This document shows positions 1 to 6,787 of a DNA stretch of 38,339 bases, one piece after another. The notes below the pieces were generated by a model that was not told the origin of the DNA, ran no database searches, and worked only from the letters and a program-made list of their open reading frames with translations. Source of the DNA: a virus. The stretch is taken from IMG/VR virus record IMGVR_UViG_3300042549_002303, positions 1 through 38,339 of that record. The stretch is one strand, 5' to 3'. Each line of letters opens with the position of its first letter. The stretch's first letter is position 1. A program made the position numbers and the translations under genes.

Positions 1-7
1 AAATGAC

Positions 8-196
8 ATGGACACCATGGCCCCCGAAGACTTGGAAACCCTAGCGCACCTGTATGCCAACAAGGACGTGCGCCCATTCACACCTGAGTACATCAAGGCC
101 TGTGCATACCTTGGCGGCAAGTACCCCATCCATGTAGATGGTGGGCAAGATGTATGGCAGGCCGCAATCAAAGCAGTCAAAGAGAGGACGCAGTGA
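8..196 (+). CDS. Small hypothetical phage protein
   Basis: A 62-aa protein of unknown function; no family recognised. A TGA stop at 4-6, just before this ATG, is probably the end of an upstream gene, so the window opens inside a tightly packed operon. A second in-frame ATG at 17 (MAPEDLE...) is an equally possible start. The stop overlaps the next start as TGATG. The protein is mixed charged/aromatic with no membrane segment or Cys motif. Confidence 0.6.
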   Translation: MDTMAPEDLETLAHLYANKDVRPFTPEYIKACAYLGGKYPIHVDGGQDVWQAAIKAVKERTQ

Positions 197-384
197 TGGA
201 CAACGACAAAACATATACGGTGGAAATCCGTGACGTGTATGGCAAGCAAACCATATACCCAGTGTGCGACACGGCACACACGTTCGCAGCACTCACCGGC
301 TGCAAGACCCTGACTGACCTCGCCCTGATGCGTATCAACTCATTGGGGTACAGGATGGTGATTAAGCAGAGGACACTGCCATGA
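196..384 (+). CDS. Small hypothetical phage protein
   Basis: A 62-aa protein, beginning MDNDKTYTVEIRD, of unknown function. The start at 196 is chosen over an upstream in-frame ATG at 154 because it gives the TGATG coupling with the previous gene and avoids a 43-base overlap. The N-terminus looks like a beta-hairpin (YTVEIRDVYG, QTIYPV) followed by a helical segment, the general shape of many phage early proteins. Its stop is coupled to the next gene by ATGA. Confidence 0.6.
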   Translation: MDNDKTYTVEIRDVYGKQTIYPVCDTAHTFAALTGCKTLTDLALMRINSLGYRMVIKQRTLP

Positions 385-719
385 AAACAAGCGAAGTATT
401 CAAGCAGGCCAAGCAACACTTGGCCGAGGACTACGACGAAACGTGCAACAGCCCAACCAAGGAGAAGTTCATCTGCATTGCCATCAACACTGCGGCGGCG
501 TACACCAAACGCATGACCAGTGGAGACATTGAGCGATGCATCGGCATCGTTGAGTCGCGGCTTGAGTACGCAACAACGCTGGAGGGCTGGCTTGCCAAAC
601 GGGGTTGTGTAGCTCACGACGACTACCCAATTAGCCGCACCACACAGGACCGCATCCAAGAACATAGACACGCATGGGTAGACATGCTGATCGCAGAGTT
701 TGAAGCGAAGGGAGACTGA
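381..719 (+). CDS. Hypothetical helical phage protein
   Basis: A 112-aa, mostly helical, soluble protein that I do not recognise. It starts in an ATGA overlap with the preceding stop. Visible blocks are an N-terminal amphipathic helix (KTSEVFKQAKQHLAED), an alanine-rich middle and an acidic C-terminal helix (WVDMLIAEFEAKGD). The last codons contain GAAGGGAG, which serves as ribosome binding site for the next gene at 721. Confidence 0.65.
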   Translation: MKTSEVFKQAKQHLAEDYDETCNSPTKEKFICIAINTAAAYTKRMTSGDIERCIGIVESRLEYATTLEGWLAKRGCVAHDDYPISRTTQDRIQEHRHAWVDMLIAEFEAKGD

Positions 720-720
720 C

Positions 721-942
721 ATGACAACCATAACCGTTGATGTAGACGTTGACCTGTCCGAGTTCGACGACGATGACATTGAGGCTGAGTACAACAGCCG
801 AGGGCTTGGCGACCAGCCCAGCGAGTCAGAAGACCGTGAAGAGCTCATGGCCATACGCCAGCTCGTACTGACCAAGAAATCCAAGGAGGCATACAAGCGC
901 ATGTACGAGTACATCCGCAACAGACTGGGGACTGCGATATGA
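721..942 (+). CDS. Small acidic hypothetical protein
   Basis: A 73-aa protein of unknown function. The start at 721 is preferred over an ATG at 700 because GGGAG lies about 8 bases upstream and the overlap with the previous gene disappears. The first half is very acidic (a DVDVDLSEFDDDD-like stretch at residues 7-20), the second half basic and helical (TKKSKEAYKRMYEYIRNRL). Such a split charge pattern can fit a nucleic-acid-mimicking or protein-binding early protein, but that is inference only. Confidence 0.6.
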   Translation: MTTITVDVDVDLSEFDDDDIEAEYNSRGLGDQPSESEDREELMAIRQLVLTKKSKEAYKRMYEYIRNRLGTAI

Positions 943-1226
943 AAACGCCAGAGCCGACCAAGATGGATGCGGACTACTACCCGCGCATCAAGCACAACAG
1001 ACGCTGGTATCTCATCGTGCCGGAAATCAGTTTCCACGAGGGCTGTGCGTTCGAGTGCCCAGATATCGAGAGCGACTGCAAGCTCATCAAGATCGGTGAT
1101 GCAGAGGCTGTACCCCTGTTCAAGCGCCATAACTGCGGGGACCAAGGCACCATCTTCGTCACACCGGCCAAGTTCCCTGAGTACCGAGCACACCTCGTAG
1201 CCGAGAAACTGGAGGGTAAGACATGA
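939..1226 (+). CDS. Small hypothetical protein ending in KLEGKT
   Basis: A 95-aa protein coupled to the gene before by ATGA. It has an N-terminal aromatic beta region (RRWYLIVPEI), four Cys (in FECPD, SDCK, HNCGD and GCAF contexts) and a C-terminal helix ending AEKLEGKT. The C-terminal eight residues are nearly identical to those of the next gene, partly because the codons CTG GAG GGT hold the Shine-Dalgarno sequence of that gene. It is a possible distant member of the paralogue array seen from 1223 to 4701. Function unknown. Confidence 0.65.
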   Translation: MKTPEPTKMDADYYPRIKHNRRWYLIVPEISFHEGCAFECPDIESDCKLIKIGDAEAVPLFKRHNCGDQGTIFVTPAKFPEYRAHLVAEKLEGKT

Positions 1227-1474
1227 ACGGTGGCAAGGTTGAATGGCGACTCAACAAGAGCTTGGACCATACATCGTTGGAGTTCACGGACCTGTTCATC
1301 GACGATGCGTATCAGTCCATATGGCTGGAGCGTGACCGAGAGCATGACACATGGCAGTTCGTGGCGTTCCGTCACGGCAGGTCGTACCGCTCCCCCATCG
1401 AGGCCACCATGGAAGCGGCCAAGGAGCACGTCACCACATGGATGGTCATCAACAAACTGGAGGGTAAGACATGA
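1223..1474 (+). CDS. Paralogue-array small protein (member 1)
   Basis: An 83-aa protein of unknown function, with ATGA overlaps at both ends. The pattern is beta strands with tryptophans (VEWRLNK, SIWLERD, TWQFVAF), then a helix with 'MEAAKEHVTTWMVINKLEGKT'. The same order, aromatic strands followed by a helix of the form LxxAKxxVxxxxxxKLEG, recurs in the genes at 1954, 2190, 2399, 4130 and 4411, so these look like diverged tandem duplicates. The final CTGGAGGG is the ribosome binding site of the next gene. Confidence 0.7.
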   Translation: MNGGKVEWRLNKSLDHTSLEFTDLFIDDAYQSIWLERDREHDTWQFVAFRHGRSYRSPIEATMEAAKEHVTTWMVINKLEGKT

Positions 1475-1749
1475 AGCAGCACCCAAGATTCCCCGACCAT
1501 ATAGCGGTCAACCATCAGACACTGCCTAGCGCAGAAGAACGCGTTGCCCTGACAGGTGAAGCAGCTTGGCGTCATGGTGTATGCGTCGAGTGCCCTGAGA
1601 GATTGTGCGCCCGTTCAGAAGATGACTTGCAGTATGCGCACTGCCTGCTGTCGTCACCAAATGACAACAAGTCCATGGGCGTATGGATGACGCAGACCAC
1701 GTACGCCATATTCAAACTACACGACGGAGAAGTGAAGGCGCTCAAATGA
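1471..1749 (+). CDS. Small Cys-containing hypothetical protein
   Basis: A 92-aa protein that I do not recognise. The central segment contains four cysteines (GVCVECPERLC and HCLL), which could bind a metal, although the spacing does not match a standard zinc ribbon. The C-terminus (MTQTTYAIFKLHDGEVKALK) looks like two beta strands. The start is set by GGAGG 7 bases upstream and by the ATGA overlap; the end is again coupled by ATGA to the gene at 1746. Confidence 0.6.
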   Translation: MKQHPRFPDHIAVNHQTLPSAEERVALTGEAAWRHGVCVECPERLCARSEDDLQYAHCLLSSPNDNKSMGVWMTQTTYAIFKLHDGEVKALK

Positions 1750-1871
1750 CCAGACACACATCACATGGCAGCATCCCGTCCGTATGGCAGGACGACGGGT
1801 TCGGAACACTGCACCGCATCAGCTTCGCAGCACTCATTGCTCGCGTTCAATCAGGATGGAGGGAACTATGA
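1746..1871 (+). CDS. Tiny hypothetical protein (41 aa)
   Basis: A 41-aa ORF starting in an ATGA overlap with the preceding stop and ending in an ATGA overlap with the next start; the chain of overlaps is the main evidence that it is translated. The ribosome binding site would be GGAGAAG at 1726-1732 inside the previous gene. The C-terminus (ISFAALIARVQSGWREL) is an amphipathic helix. Function unknown. Confidence 0.5.
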   Translation: MTRHTSHGSIPSVWQDDGFGTLHRISFAALIARVQSGWREL

Positions 1872-1957
1872 TTACACACCGAGCCGTACGCATCGCCGTA
1901 CTGGTATTCCTCATTGGCGTCCTGCTCATGGACTTGCTGGTGTGGAGACCGGGATGA
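1868..1957 (+). CDS. Single-span membrane mini-protein (29 aa)
   Basis: A 29-codon ORF, too short for most gene callers, that bridges two ATGA overlaps exactly. It encodes a short basic N-terminus (MITHRAVRIA), one hydrophobic span (VLVFLIGVLLMDLLVW) and a RPG tail. A good ribosome binding site, GGATGGAGGG, lies just upstream of its ATG. It resembles other phage membrane mini-proteins in shape only. Role unknown; an envelope-directed early function is one possibility. Confidence 0.55.
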   Translation: MITHRAVRIAVLVFLIGVLLMDLLVWRPG

Positions 1958-2193
1958 AATGGGACGACACATACAAAGGCTCAAGAGGGTGCTACGAATG
2001 GCACGACCTGCTGGCTGGCGATGGCACTGACAAGGACGAGCTGCTTGGGTATGTAAGACACACCATAGAAAACGGTGAGTTCATGGCGATCATCAACGAC
2101 ATGCGTACTGACACCAAGAAGTTCGACAACCTCGAAGATGCCAAGGCACACATCGTCACCTACTACGTCACACAGAAGCTGGAGGGCACATGA
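1954..2193 (+). CDS. Paralogue-array small protein (member 2)
   Basis: A 79-aa protein beginning MKWDDTYKG. The start at 1954 (ATGA overlap with the mini-protein) is preferred over the long upstream extension. Its C-terminal half, 'FDNLEDAKAHIVTYYVTQKLEGT', has the same LxxAKxxV...KLEG helix as the gene at 1223 and its other neighbours; the N-terminal part is strand-rich with a Trp near the start. Function unknown. The last codons, CTG GAG GGC, are also the ribosome binding site of the next gene. Confidence 0.65.
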   Translation: MKWDDTYKGSRGCYEWHDLLAGDGTDKDELLGYVRHTIENGEFMAIINDMRTDTKKFDNLEDAKAHIVTYYVTQKLEGT

Positions 2194-2402
2194 GATGGAC
2201 ACCACTTGATACCGGCGTAAGCTGGTGGTTAGAGAACGACGAAGGCAGAACGCAAGGCTACGTCGTAAAAGTCGAAGGCAAGTACCTGCCATGCCTCATG
2301 CACAACACAAATACTGATCTTCTTCTGCGCATGGACACGCTTGAGGCAGCACAAGAGCATGTCTTGGTCTGGCTGACTGAGAAGAAACTGGAGGGCACAT
2401 GA
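2190..2402 (+). CDS. Paralogue-array small protein (member 3)
   Basis: A 70-aa protein with ATGA overlaps on both sides. It begins MRWTPLDTGVSWWLEND, continues with a GYVVKVEGKYLPC hairpin and ends in 'MDTLEAAQEHVLVWLTEKKLEGT', matching the family helix. The N-terminal MxW start is shared with the gene at 1954. Strand-strand-helix proteins with a 'tLeeAkawv' helix are common among phage early genes of unknown function; a role in host takeover is only inference. Confidence 0.65.
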   Translation: MRWTPLDTGVSWWLENDEGRTQGYVVKVEGKYLPCLMHNTNTDLLLRMDTLEAAQEHVLVWLTEKKLEGT

Positions 2403-2695
2403 ACTTCATATGGGAGCCGGGCTCAATGGTGCAGATAACGCACTACCACCGATGCCACTTGGCCAATTCCATACGAGTCCACATGAAGGGCTGGAATGGC
2501 AGCAAGCAGTCCGTAGTAGTCAACCAAGTGGGCTACATCAAAGTCACAGAACATGGCACCTTCCATGCAAACGTGTATGGCAGCATATCCAAACAACCAC
2601 CAGCATCGTTCACATCATTGGACGAGGCCAAGCAGTACGTAGAAGCCCACGCCACCACAGGGCTGGTGCTCAAGAAGTTACACGCTGACGTGTGA
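2399..2695 (+). CDS. Paralogue-array small protein (member 4)
   Basis: A 98-aa protein, last of the first overlapping run. It shows aromatic beta strands and the family helix 'FTSLDEAKQYVEAHATTGLVLKKL', but its end (HADV) lacks the LEG tail. That fits the idea that LEG is kept where a coupled downstream gene needs its ribosome binding site: here a 127-base gap follows. That gap (2696-2822) holds no gene and no convincing promoter or terminator that I can see. Confidence 0.65.
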   Translation: MNFIWEPGSMVQITHYHRCHLANSIRVHMKGWNGSKQSVVVNQVGYIKVTEHGTFHANVYGSISKQPPASFTSLDEAKQYVEAHATTGLVLKKLHADV

Positions 2696-2822
2696 CTATG
2701 TAAGGTTTGTGTAAGACGACCTACATACATTCAAGAATTCGGCTACCCCATCGTTCAAGCGTCACGCATGGGGGCAGGCATCCAGACGCTGCATAACTAT
2801 CTCAACACACAAGGAAATCATC

Positions 2823-3827
2823 ATGCGTTACAGCAATATCAAAACATCTGTTCTCGAACAGTTCCGTGTCGATGGCGGCAATGCCGTCGTGCCATTCATC
2901 CTCGGCGCTCCCGGTGGTGGCAAGTCAGCATGTGCTCGTGAGGTTATCTCTGAGCTTGGCATCGAGTCCGACAAGATCGTAGAGTTCACTGCATCCCTGC
3001 GTGACCCTGTTGACGTGCTCGGCGTACCTGACAACACTGGCGAGTACACACGCTGGGTTCCACCCCAAGAGTTCTACAACCTGCGCCAAGGTGTCGGACG
3101 TGCAGCACTCATTCTGGAGGAGCTGTCCGATGCGCCTGTGCCCATGCAGAACGCACTGTGCGGTGTTATCTACGACCGTCGTGCTGGCAACCTCATGCTG
3201 TCTGACGAGTTGTTCATCATCGCCACTGGCAACCGTACCGAGGACAAGTCTGGTGCCAATCGCATCACATCCAAGCTGGCCAACCGTACACGGCGCTTCG
3301 ACTTCCAAGAGACTATCGAGGACTGGACTGCATGGGCGCTCGACAAAGATATCGACCCTGTGTTGATTCAGTTCCTGCGCTTCCGTCCCGGTCTGCTGTC
3401 TGACTTCGATGCCAACCGCTTCGCCAATCCGACGCCTCGTTCATGGGAGCGTGTCAACCTCATCCCTGACAGCCTCGACAAGGGCCTGTTCTTCGACAAC
3501 TGCGCCGGTGAGGTGGGCGAGGGCGCTGCTGCTGAGTACACTGGCTTCAAGCGTATCTACGAGTCACTGCCTGATATCGACGGTATCTTGCTTGACCCTG
3601 CGGGCTCTGACGTACCCCAAGACCCTGCGACTCTGTACGCCCTGACCGGTGCGCTGGCTCGTAAGTCAACGAAGGACAACTTCGACCGCGTGTCTAAGTA
3701 CCTGTCCCGCCTGTCTCCTGAGTTCAACGTCATGTGTACCAAGGACGCGATCAAGCTGCAGCCTACGATCAAGCACACACGTAGCTTCGTCGAGTGGGCG
3801 TCCAAGAACGCAGAAGTCTTGATGTAA
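2823..3827 (+). CDS. MoxR/CobS-like AAA+ ATPase
   Basis: A 334-aa AAA+ ATPase of the MoxR/CobS type, which remodels protein complexes together with a vWA-domain partner. Visible motifs are Walker A GAPGGGKS at residues 28-35, Walker B ALILEE at 95-100, sensor 1 IIATGNR at 132-138 and an arginine-rich NRTRRFDF at 154-161. The start has AAGGAAA about 8 bases upstream. The probable partner is the vWA protein at 6788, with a DUF3150-like gene between. In bacteria such pairs include RavA-ViaA and the CobS-CobT chelatase; phage versions have no settled function. ATPase assignment is firm, the biological role is not. Confidence 0.9.
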   Translation: MRYSNIKTSVLEQFRVDGGNAVVPFILGAPGGGKSACAREVISELGIESDKIVEFTASLRDPVDVLGVPDNTGEYTRWVPPQEFYNLRQGVGRAALILEELSDAPVPMQNALCGVIYDRRAGNLMLSDELFIIATGNRTEDKSGANRITSKLANRTRRFDFQETIEDWTAWALDKDIDPVLIQFLRFRPGLLSDFDANRFANPTPRSWERVNLIPDSLDKGLFFDNCAGEVGEGAAAEYTGFKRIYESLPDIDGILLDPAGSDVPQDPATLYALTGALARKSTKDNFDRVSKYLSRLSPEFNVMCTKDAIKLQPTIKHTRSFVEWASKNAEVLM

Positions 3828-3830
3828 TCC

Positions 3831-4133
3831 ATGGCCTTGACCTTCACCAACTACCGTTGGGAGAAACCCGGTCGCAAGGGTGACCGGTACTACTACAAGC
3901 GCGACAGAGTGATTCGGTTCTACAACAGCACCGAGGAACGACGTGAAGAGCAGCTAGTAGCTACCGTCACCTACGACGACAACCACAAGTCGCCGCACTG
4001 GGGCAAGTGGCACATCAACATCCACCCCCTGAGTCCTGAGCTCAACGCCCTGCGCGTGTCGGATATACCCAAGTTCAGCAGCAAGGACGATGCGATTGCT
4101 TGGACAACAGCAATGGTAAGGCTAAGCCTATGA
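3831..4133 (+). CDS. Paralogue-array small protein (member 5)
   Basis: A 100-aa protein, 3 bases after the MoxR-like gene. Aromatic beta strands (YYYKRDRVIRFY, HWGKWHINIHP) are followed by the short helix 'FSSKDDAIAWTTAMVRLSL', a degenerate form of the array helix. No strong Shine-Dalgarno is visible, so translation may depend on coupling to the ATPase gene. It may act with the ATPase, judging only from position. Confidence 0.6.
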   Translation: MALTFTNYRWEKPGRKGDRYYYKRDRVIRFYNSTEERREEQLVATVTYDDNHKSPHWGKWHINIHPLSPELNALRVSDIPKFSSKDDAIAWTTAMVRLSL

Positions 4134-4414
4134 AGATCGTCAACCTCGACTGGCGGACCAGCGACGACGGTGAGACGTGGGTGTTGGGCGGACTTGTAAC
4201 CGACCCCGGCAACAGCGGCTTGCTGGACATACGGCGCAAGCTGTTTCAAATCCAGTACCTTGGGCGCACGCAAGTCGCCTTCGGTGGGGGCCACATGCGG
4301 TGGAAGGTATACGACCGCCGCTACTGGGTTGACGACCCGCAAGACATACCAGAGTTCCTCGACCTCGATGAGGCCAAGGCTTGGGTAGAGGCTGTAGTTA
4401 GGTTAGACCCATGA
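4130..4414 (+). CDS. Paralogue-array small protein (member 6)
   Basis: A 94-aa protein beginning MKIVNLDWRTS. The start at 4130 (ATGA overlap) is chosen over an in-frame ATG at 4100. It has glycine-rich beta strands (GGLVTDPGNSG, VAFGGGHMRWKVY) and ends 'FLDLDEAKAWVEAVVRLDP', the clearest form of the LxxAKxWV helix in this array. Coupled by ATGA to the next gene. Function unknown. Confidence 0.65.
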   Translation: MKIVNLDWRTSDDGETWVLGGLVTDPGNSGLLDIRRKLFQIQYLGRTQVAFGGGHMRWKVYDRRYWVDDPQDIPEFLDLDEAKAWVEAVVRLDP

Positions 4415-4701
4415 GACTCGAATGGGAACTCGACGTTGACGTCTTCAACTTGCTGCCATCAGGGCACGGCCCACTGCACTCCGCGTGGCACCTCAAGAAG
4501 GTCTGGGACAAGGACCCATTGGAGGGACAGTTCGCCATACCACGGCGCGGCCAATGGAAAGTGTCGGTTGCTTGGGTGAACAAAGTCAGCGACCGCAAGT
4601 ACCACCTACGCTTCGCCAAAGGCGACTGCGATGCCAAGACCTTCAGGTCTCTAAAAGCAGCCAAGGCATACGCCGTGGCAATCATCACACTGGAGAACTA
4701 A
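4411..4701 (+). CDS. Paralogue-array small protein (member 7)
   Basis: A 96-aa protein beginning MRLEWELDVD, with the MxxxW start seen in other members. Strands such as GQWKVSVAWVN precede the helix 'FRSLKAAKAYAVAIITLEN'. The final codons, CTG GAG AAC, provide GGAG as ribosome binding site for the gene at 4705. Function unknown. Confidence 0.65.
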   Translation: MRLEWELDVDVFNLLPSGHGPLHSAWHLKKVWDKDPLEGQFAIPRRGQWKVSVAWVNKVSDRKYHLRFAKGDCDAKTFRSLKAAKAYAVAIITLEN

Positions 4702-4704
4702 TCA

Positions 4705-4956
4705 ATGAAACGAATCAGCATAGCAATCACCCTGCCAGACAACGGCGGCATCTCGTTCTTCGGGCCACTCAGCTCCGCAGCGGCGGCCAGCAAGTCGTAC
4801 CCAACCAGCTCAAGCCAGCAACGCATGTACATCAGTGCCAACCAAGACCCGCTCGAAGTCGGCAAGACCCTCATGGCCATGCTCGCTGACCTGCAAATGT
4901 CAGACACCCCCATCAAGCCCGGTATCGCACCGGAAGAAATCGACGTCTCGTTCTAA
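4705..4956 (+). CDS. Small hypothetical protein
   Basis: An 83-aa protein that I do not recognise. It starts 3 bases after the previous stop with GGAGA about 10 bases upstream. It has a strand (RISIAITLPD), a serine/alanine-rich central part and a helix (EVGKTLMAMLADLQM), ending in an acidic tail EEIDVSF. Position between the ATPase and the DUF3150-like gene makes it a possible accessory of that module. Confidence 0.6.
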   Translation: MKRISIAITLPDNGGISFFGPLSSAAAASKSYPTSSSQQRMYISANQDPLEVGKTLMAMLADLQMSDTPIKPGIAPEEIDVSF

Positions 4957-4958
4957 CC

Positions 4959-5183
4959 ATGAACGCCAAGCAGCGCCGCCGCCTAGTGCGGCAGTACAAG
5001 GAGAAGATCGAGCTCGACCGTGTCGTGAGGCGACTCGAGGGTACTGGCCAATCATGGTTTGACGCAACCGACTCGAACAACTTGCACAGATACAAATACG
5101 ACGGCGAACTTATTGTTGAAACAGTAGCCCGCTTGAACTTCTACTACGCCCTTCACATCATAGATCAGGAGAAATCAACATGA
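4959..5183 (+). CDS. Small basic hypothetical protein
   Basis: A 74-aa protein with a strongly basic N-terminal helix (MNAKQRRRLVRQYKEKI) that could contact nucleic acid, and a helical C-terminus. There is no clear ribosome binding site before the start; it lies 2 bases after the previous stop and may be coupled. The end carries CAGGAG, the ribosome binding site for the gene at 5180. Function unknown. Confidence 0.6.
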   Translation: MNAKQRRRLVRQYKEKIELDRVVRRLEGTGQSWFDATDSNNLHRYKYDGELIVETVARLNFYYALHIIDQEKST

Positions 5184-6052
5184 CACCCACAAAACTCTCG
5201 GACAAGGTAGTTCTTGTCAAACTGACTATTCGTCGCGCAGCACTCACCAAGCGTGACGCTGTGCTTACGGCTAACTTACAAGCGCAGGAGAAAGACAACA
5301 GCCTCACTGTGCTGACCAAGCTGTTCAAGGACAAGGACTCAGCCATCAACCAGATCATGGCCAAGTATGGCGAGGTCTACCAGTACCACAAGAAGCACAC
5401 GCTGCCTTACATGGACGCTGGCCCACGTATCCTGCCAAACGATATGTACATGGAGTACACGCAGGAGATGAAGCATCGCATCGCTCAGGTGGACAACCTG
5501 CTCGACACCTACATGCCCATGTATGACCAGCTAGTGTTGGACGATGTGATGTACCGCAACAGCGGCCATGCAGCCGGACGTGCCAACGTGTCCGAGTATC
5601 CCAACGCCGAAGACTTCAGGCTGTCCATGTCTGCCGAGTTGCGCTTCCAGCCCATGCCTGACGCCTCGCACTTCCTGTTCGACCTCAGTGAAGACGACGT
5701 TGCATCGTTCAAACGTGCCGAGGAAGAAGCCGCGCAAGCTGCCAACGCTGACACCATACAGCGCATGCTCAAGCCCATACAAGCACTGGTGACTAAGCTG
5801 GGCGAGTACCAAGGCCTCAAGGGTGAACGCTTCCACAACAGCCTTGTCGAGAACGTCATCGACGGATGCACACTGGCTCGCAAGCTGGCAATCAACCCGA
5901 CACCTGAGCTGCTGGCAGATATCGCTGAGTTGGAAGATGCAGTGCAGGGCTACCTCAAGGATGTGGAGATGATCAAGGGCTCCGCCAACAAGCGTGTCGA
6001 GGCTAAGAAGAAGCTGCAAGACGTGGCGTCAAAGATGGCGATGTTCTCATGA
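5180..6052 (+). CDS. DUF3150-like protein of the MoxR/vWA module
   Basis: A 290-aa helical protein. From memory of the family, it follows the DUF3150 pattern: 'YHKKHTLPYMDAGPRILP' at about residues 69-86, 'YMEYTQEMKHR' just after, 'YPNAEDFRLSMS' and 'FQPMPDA' in the middle, then long coiled helices. DUF3150 genes commonly sit between CobS/MoxR-like ATPases and CobT/vWA proteins on plasmids and phages, which matches its place here. Molecular role unknown; a scaffold or adaptor for the ATPase-vWA pair is a reasonable guess. ATGA overlaps join it to both neighbours. Confidence 0.65.
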   Translation: MTPTKLSDKVVLVKLTIRRAALTKRDAVLTANLQAQEKDNSLTVLTKLFKDKDSAINQIMAKYGEVYQYHKKHTLPYMDAGPRILPNDMYMEYTQEMKHRIAQVDNLLDTYMPMYDQLVLDDVMYRNSGHAAGRANVSEYPNAEDFRLSMSAELRFQPMPDASHFLFDLSEDDVASFKRAEEEAAQAANADTIQRMLKPIQALVTKLGEYQGLKGERFHNSLVENVIDGCTLARKLAINPTPELLADIAELEDAVQGYLKDVEMIKGSANKRVEAKKKLQDVASKMAMFS

Positions 6053-6246
6053 ACTTCACTGACCTCGAGTACATCCTGATGGTCGCAGTAGCAGTGCTGC
6101 TGTGGCGTAACGCAGACACCAAGCGGTGGGCTGAGCATGAAGAACGCAGAGCCAACAAGTATTCACGCTGGCTGATAGGCGTGTATGAAAAGAAAGGAAA
6201 GATTGTGCAGAAAGACGATGGATACTTTTTTGAGGAGATCAAATGA
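6049..6246 (+). CDS. Single-pass membrane protein
   Basis: A 65-aa protein with one hydrophobic segment near the N-terminus (YILMVAVAVLLW, residues 8-19) followed by a charged, basic cytoplasm-like region (RNADTKRWAEHEERRANKY) and an acidic end. The charge pattern suggests N-out, C-in by the positive-inside rule. Coupled by ATGA to the DUF3150-like gene; it might tether the module to the membrane, but no direct evidence shows this. Confidence 0.6.
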   Translation: MNFTDLEYILMVAVAVLLWRNADTKRWAEHEERRANKYSRWLIGVYEKKGKIVQKDDGYFFEEIK

Positions 6247-6785
6247 GCATTATGAACAACAATGATCGAGGGCGTATCACGGGTATGCCCGGTACAGAGA
6301 CAACAGTGAAGCTGTACCCACAACGACTGGGTGTGAGGATGCGTAACAACATCATCCGGCAGCTGGAGAGCCGCGCCCTCACTGGCGGCTGGTCGTCCAA
6401 GTCAAGGCAGATAGCGCAAGCACTGGCCGTCAAGAACGGACTTCAGCTCAGCAGCAACAACTGGAACGGCATACGCGTGCTAGGCCTAACCCCACAAGCA
6501 GCACCACTGATAAAGGAGGTCGTCCATGCAGACTGGACAGCATGGATGCTGGAGCAACCGACGTACCGTACTGGGTATTACAGAGATCAGTTCGACAAGG
6601 CGATGGTGGCTATCGCTGCGCACGACCAGAACTTCTACATCACCATGCACGACAAAGAGTCAATCCGTAAGGTTATAGCAATCTTGGCAGAACATACTAC
6701 ACAGGAGCTCATAGACAAAGCAAAGCAAGTAGCCGACATGCTCAGAGGCACTGAGCCAATCGAAATCATCACTTTCAAGGAGTAA
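6243..6785 (+). CDS. Hypothetical protein in MoxR/vWA module
   Basis: A 180-aa soluble protein of unknown family. The N-terminal half is basic (KLYPQRLGVRMRNNIIRQLES), the C-terminal half helical (IRKVIAILAEHTTQELIDKAKQVADML). Start supported by GAGGAG about 7 bases upstream and an ATGA overlap. Its last codons (AAG GAG TAA) give AAGGAG, the ribosome binding site of the vWA gene, so the two are probably made together. Confidence 0.6.
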   Translation: MSIMNNNDRGRITGMPGTETTVKLYPQRLGVRMRNNIIRQLESRALTGGWSSKSRQIAQALAVKNGLQLSSNNWNGIRVLGLTPQAAPLIKEVVHADWTAWMLEQPTYRTGYYRDQFDKAMVAIAAHDQNFYITMHDKESIRKVIAILAEHTTQELIDKAKQVADMLRGTEPIEIITFKE

Positions 6786-6787
6786 TC

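Noticed and set aside
177-1193. 338-aa minus-strand ORF
   Set aside because: It lies antisense to a chain of plus-strand genes joined by ATGA overlaps and ribosome binding sites; no domain visible.
2696-2822. Possible promoter in the 127-base gap before the MoxR-like gene
   Set aside because: I found no pair of -35 and -10 elements at acceptable spacing and no terminator hairpin; the gap may still hold a phage-specific promoter.
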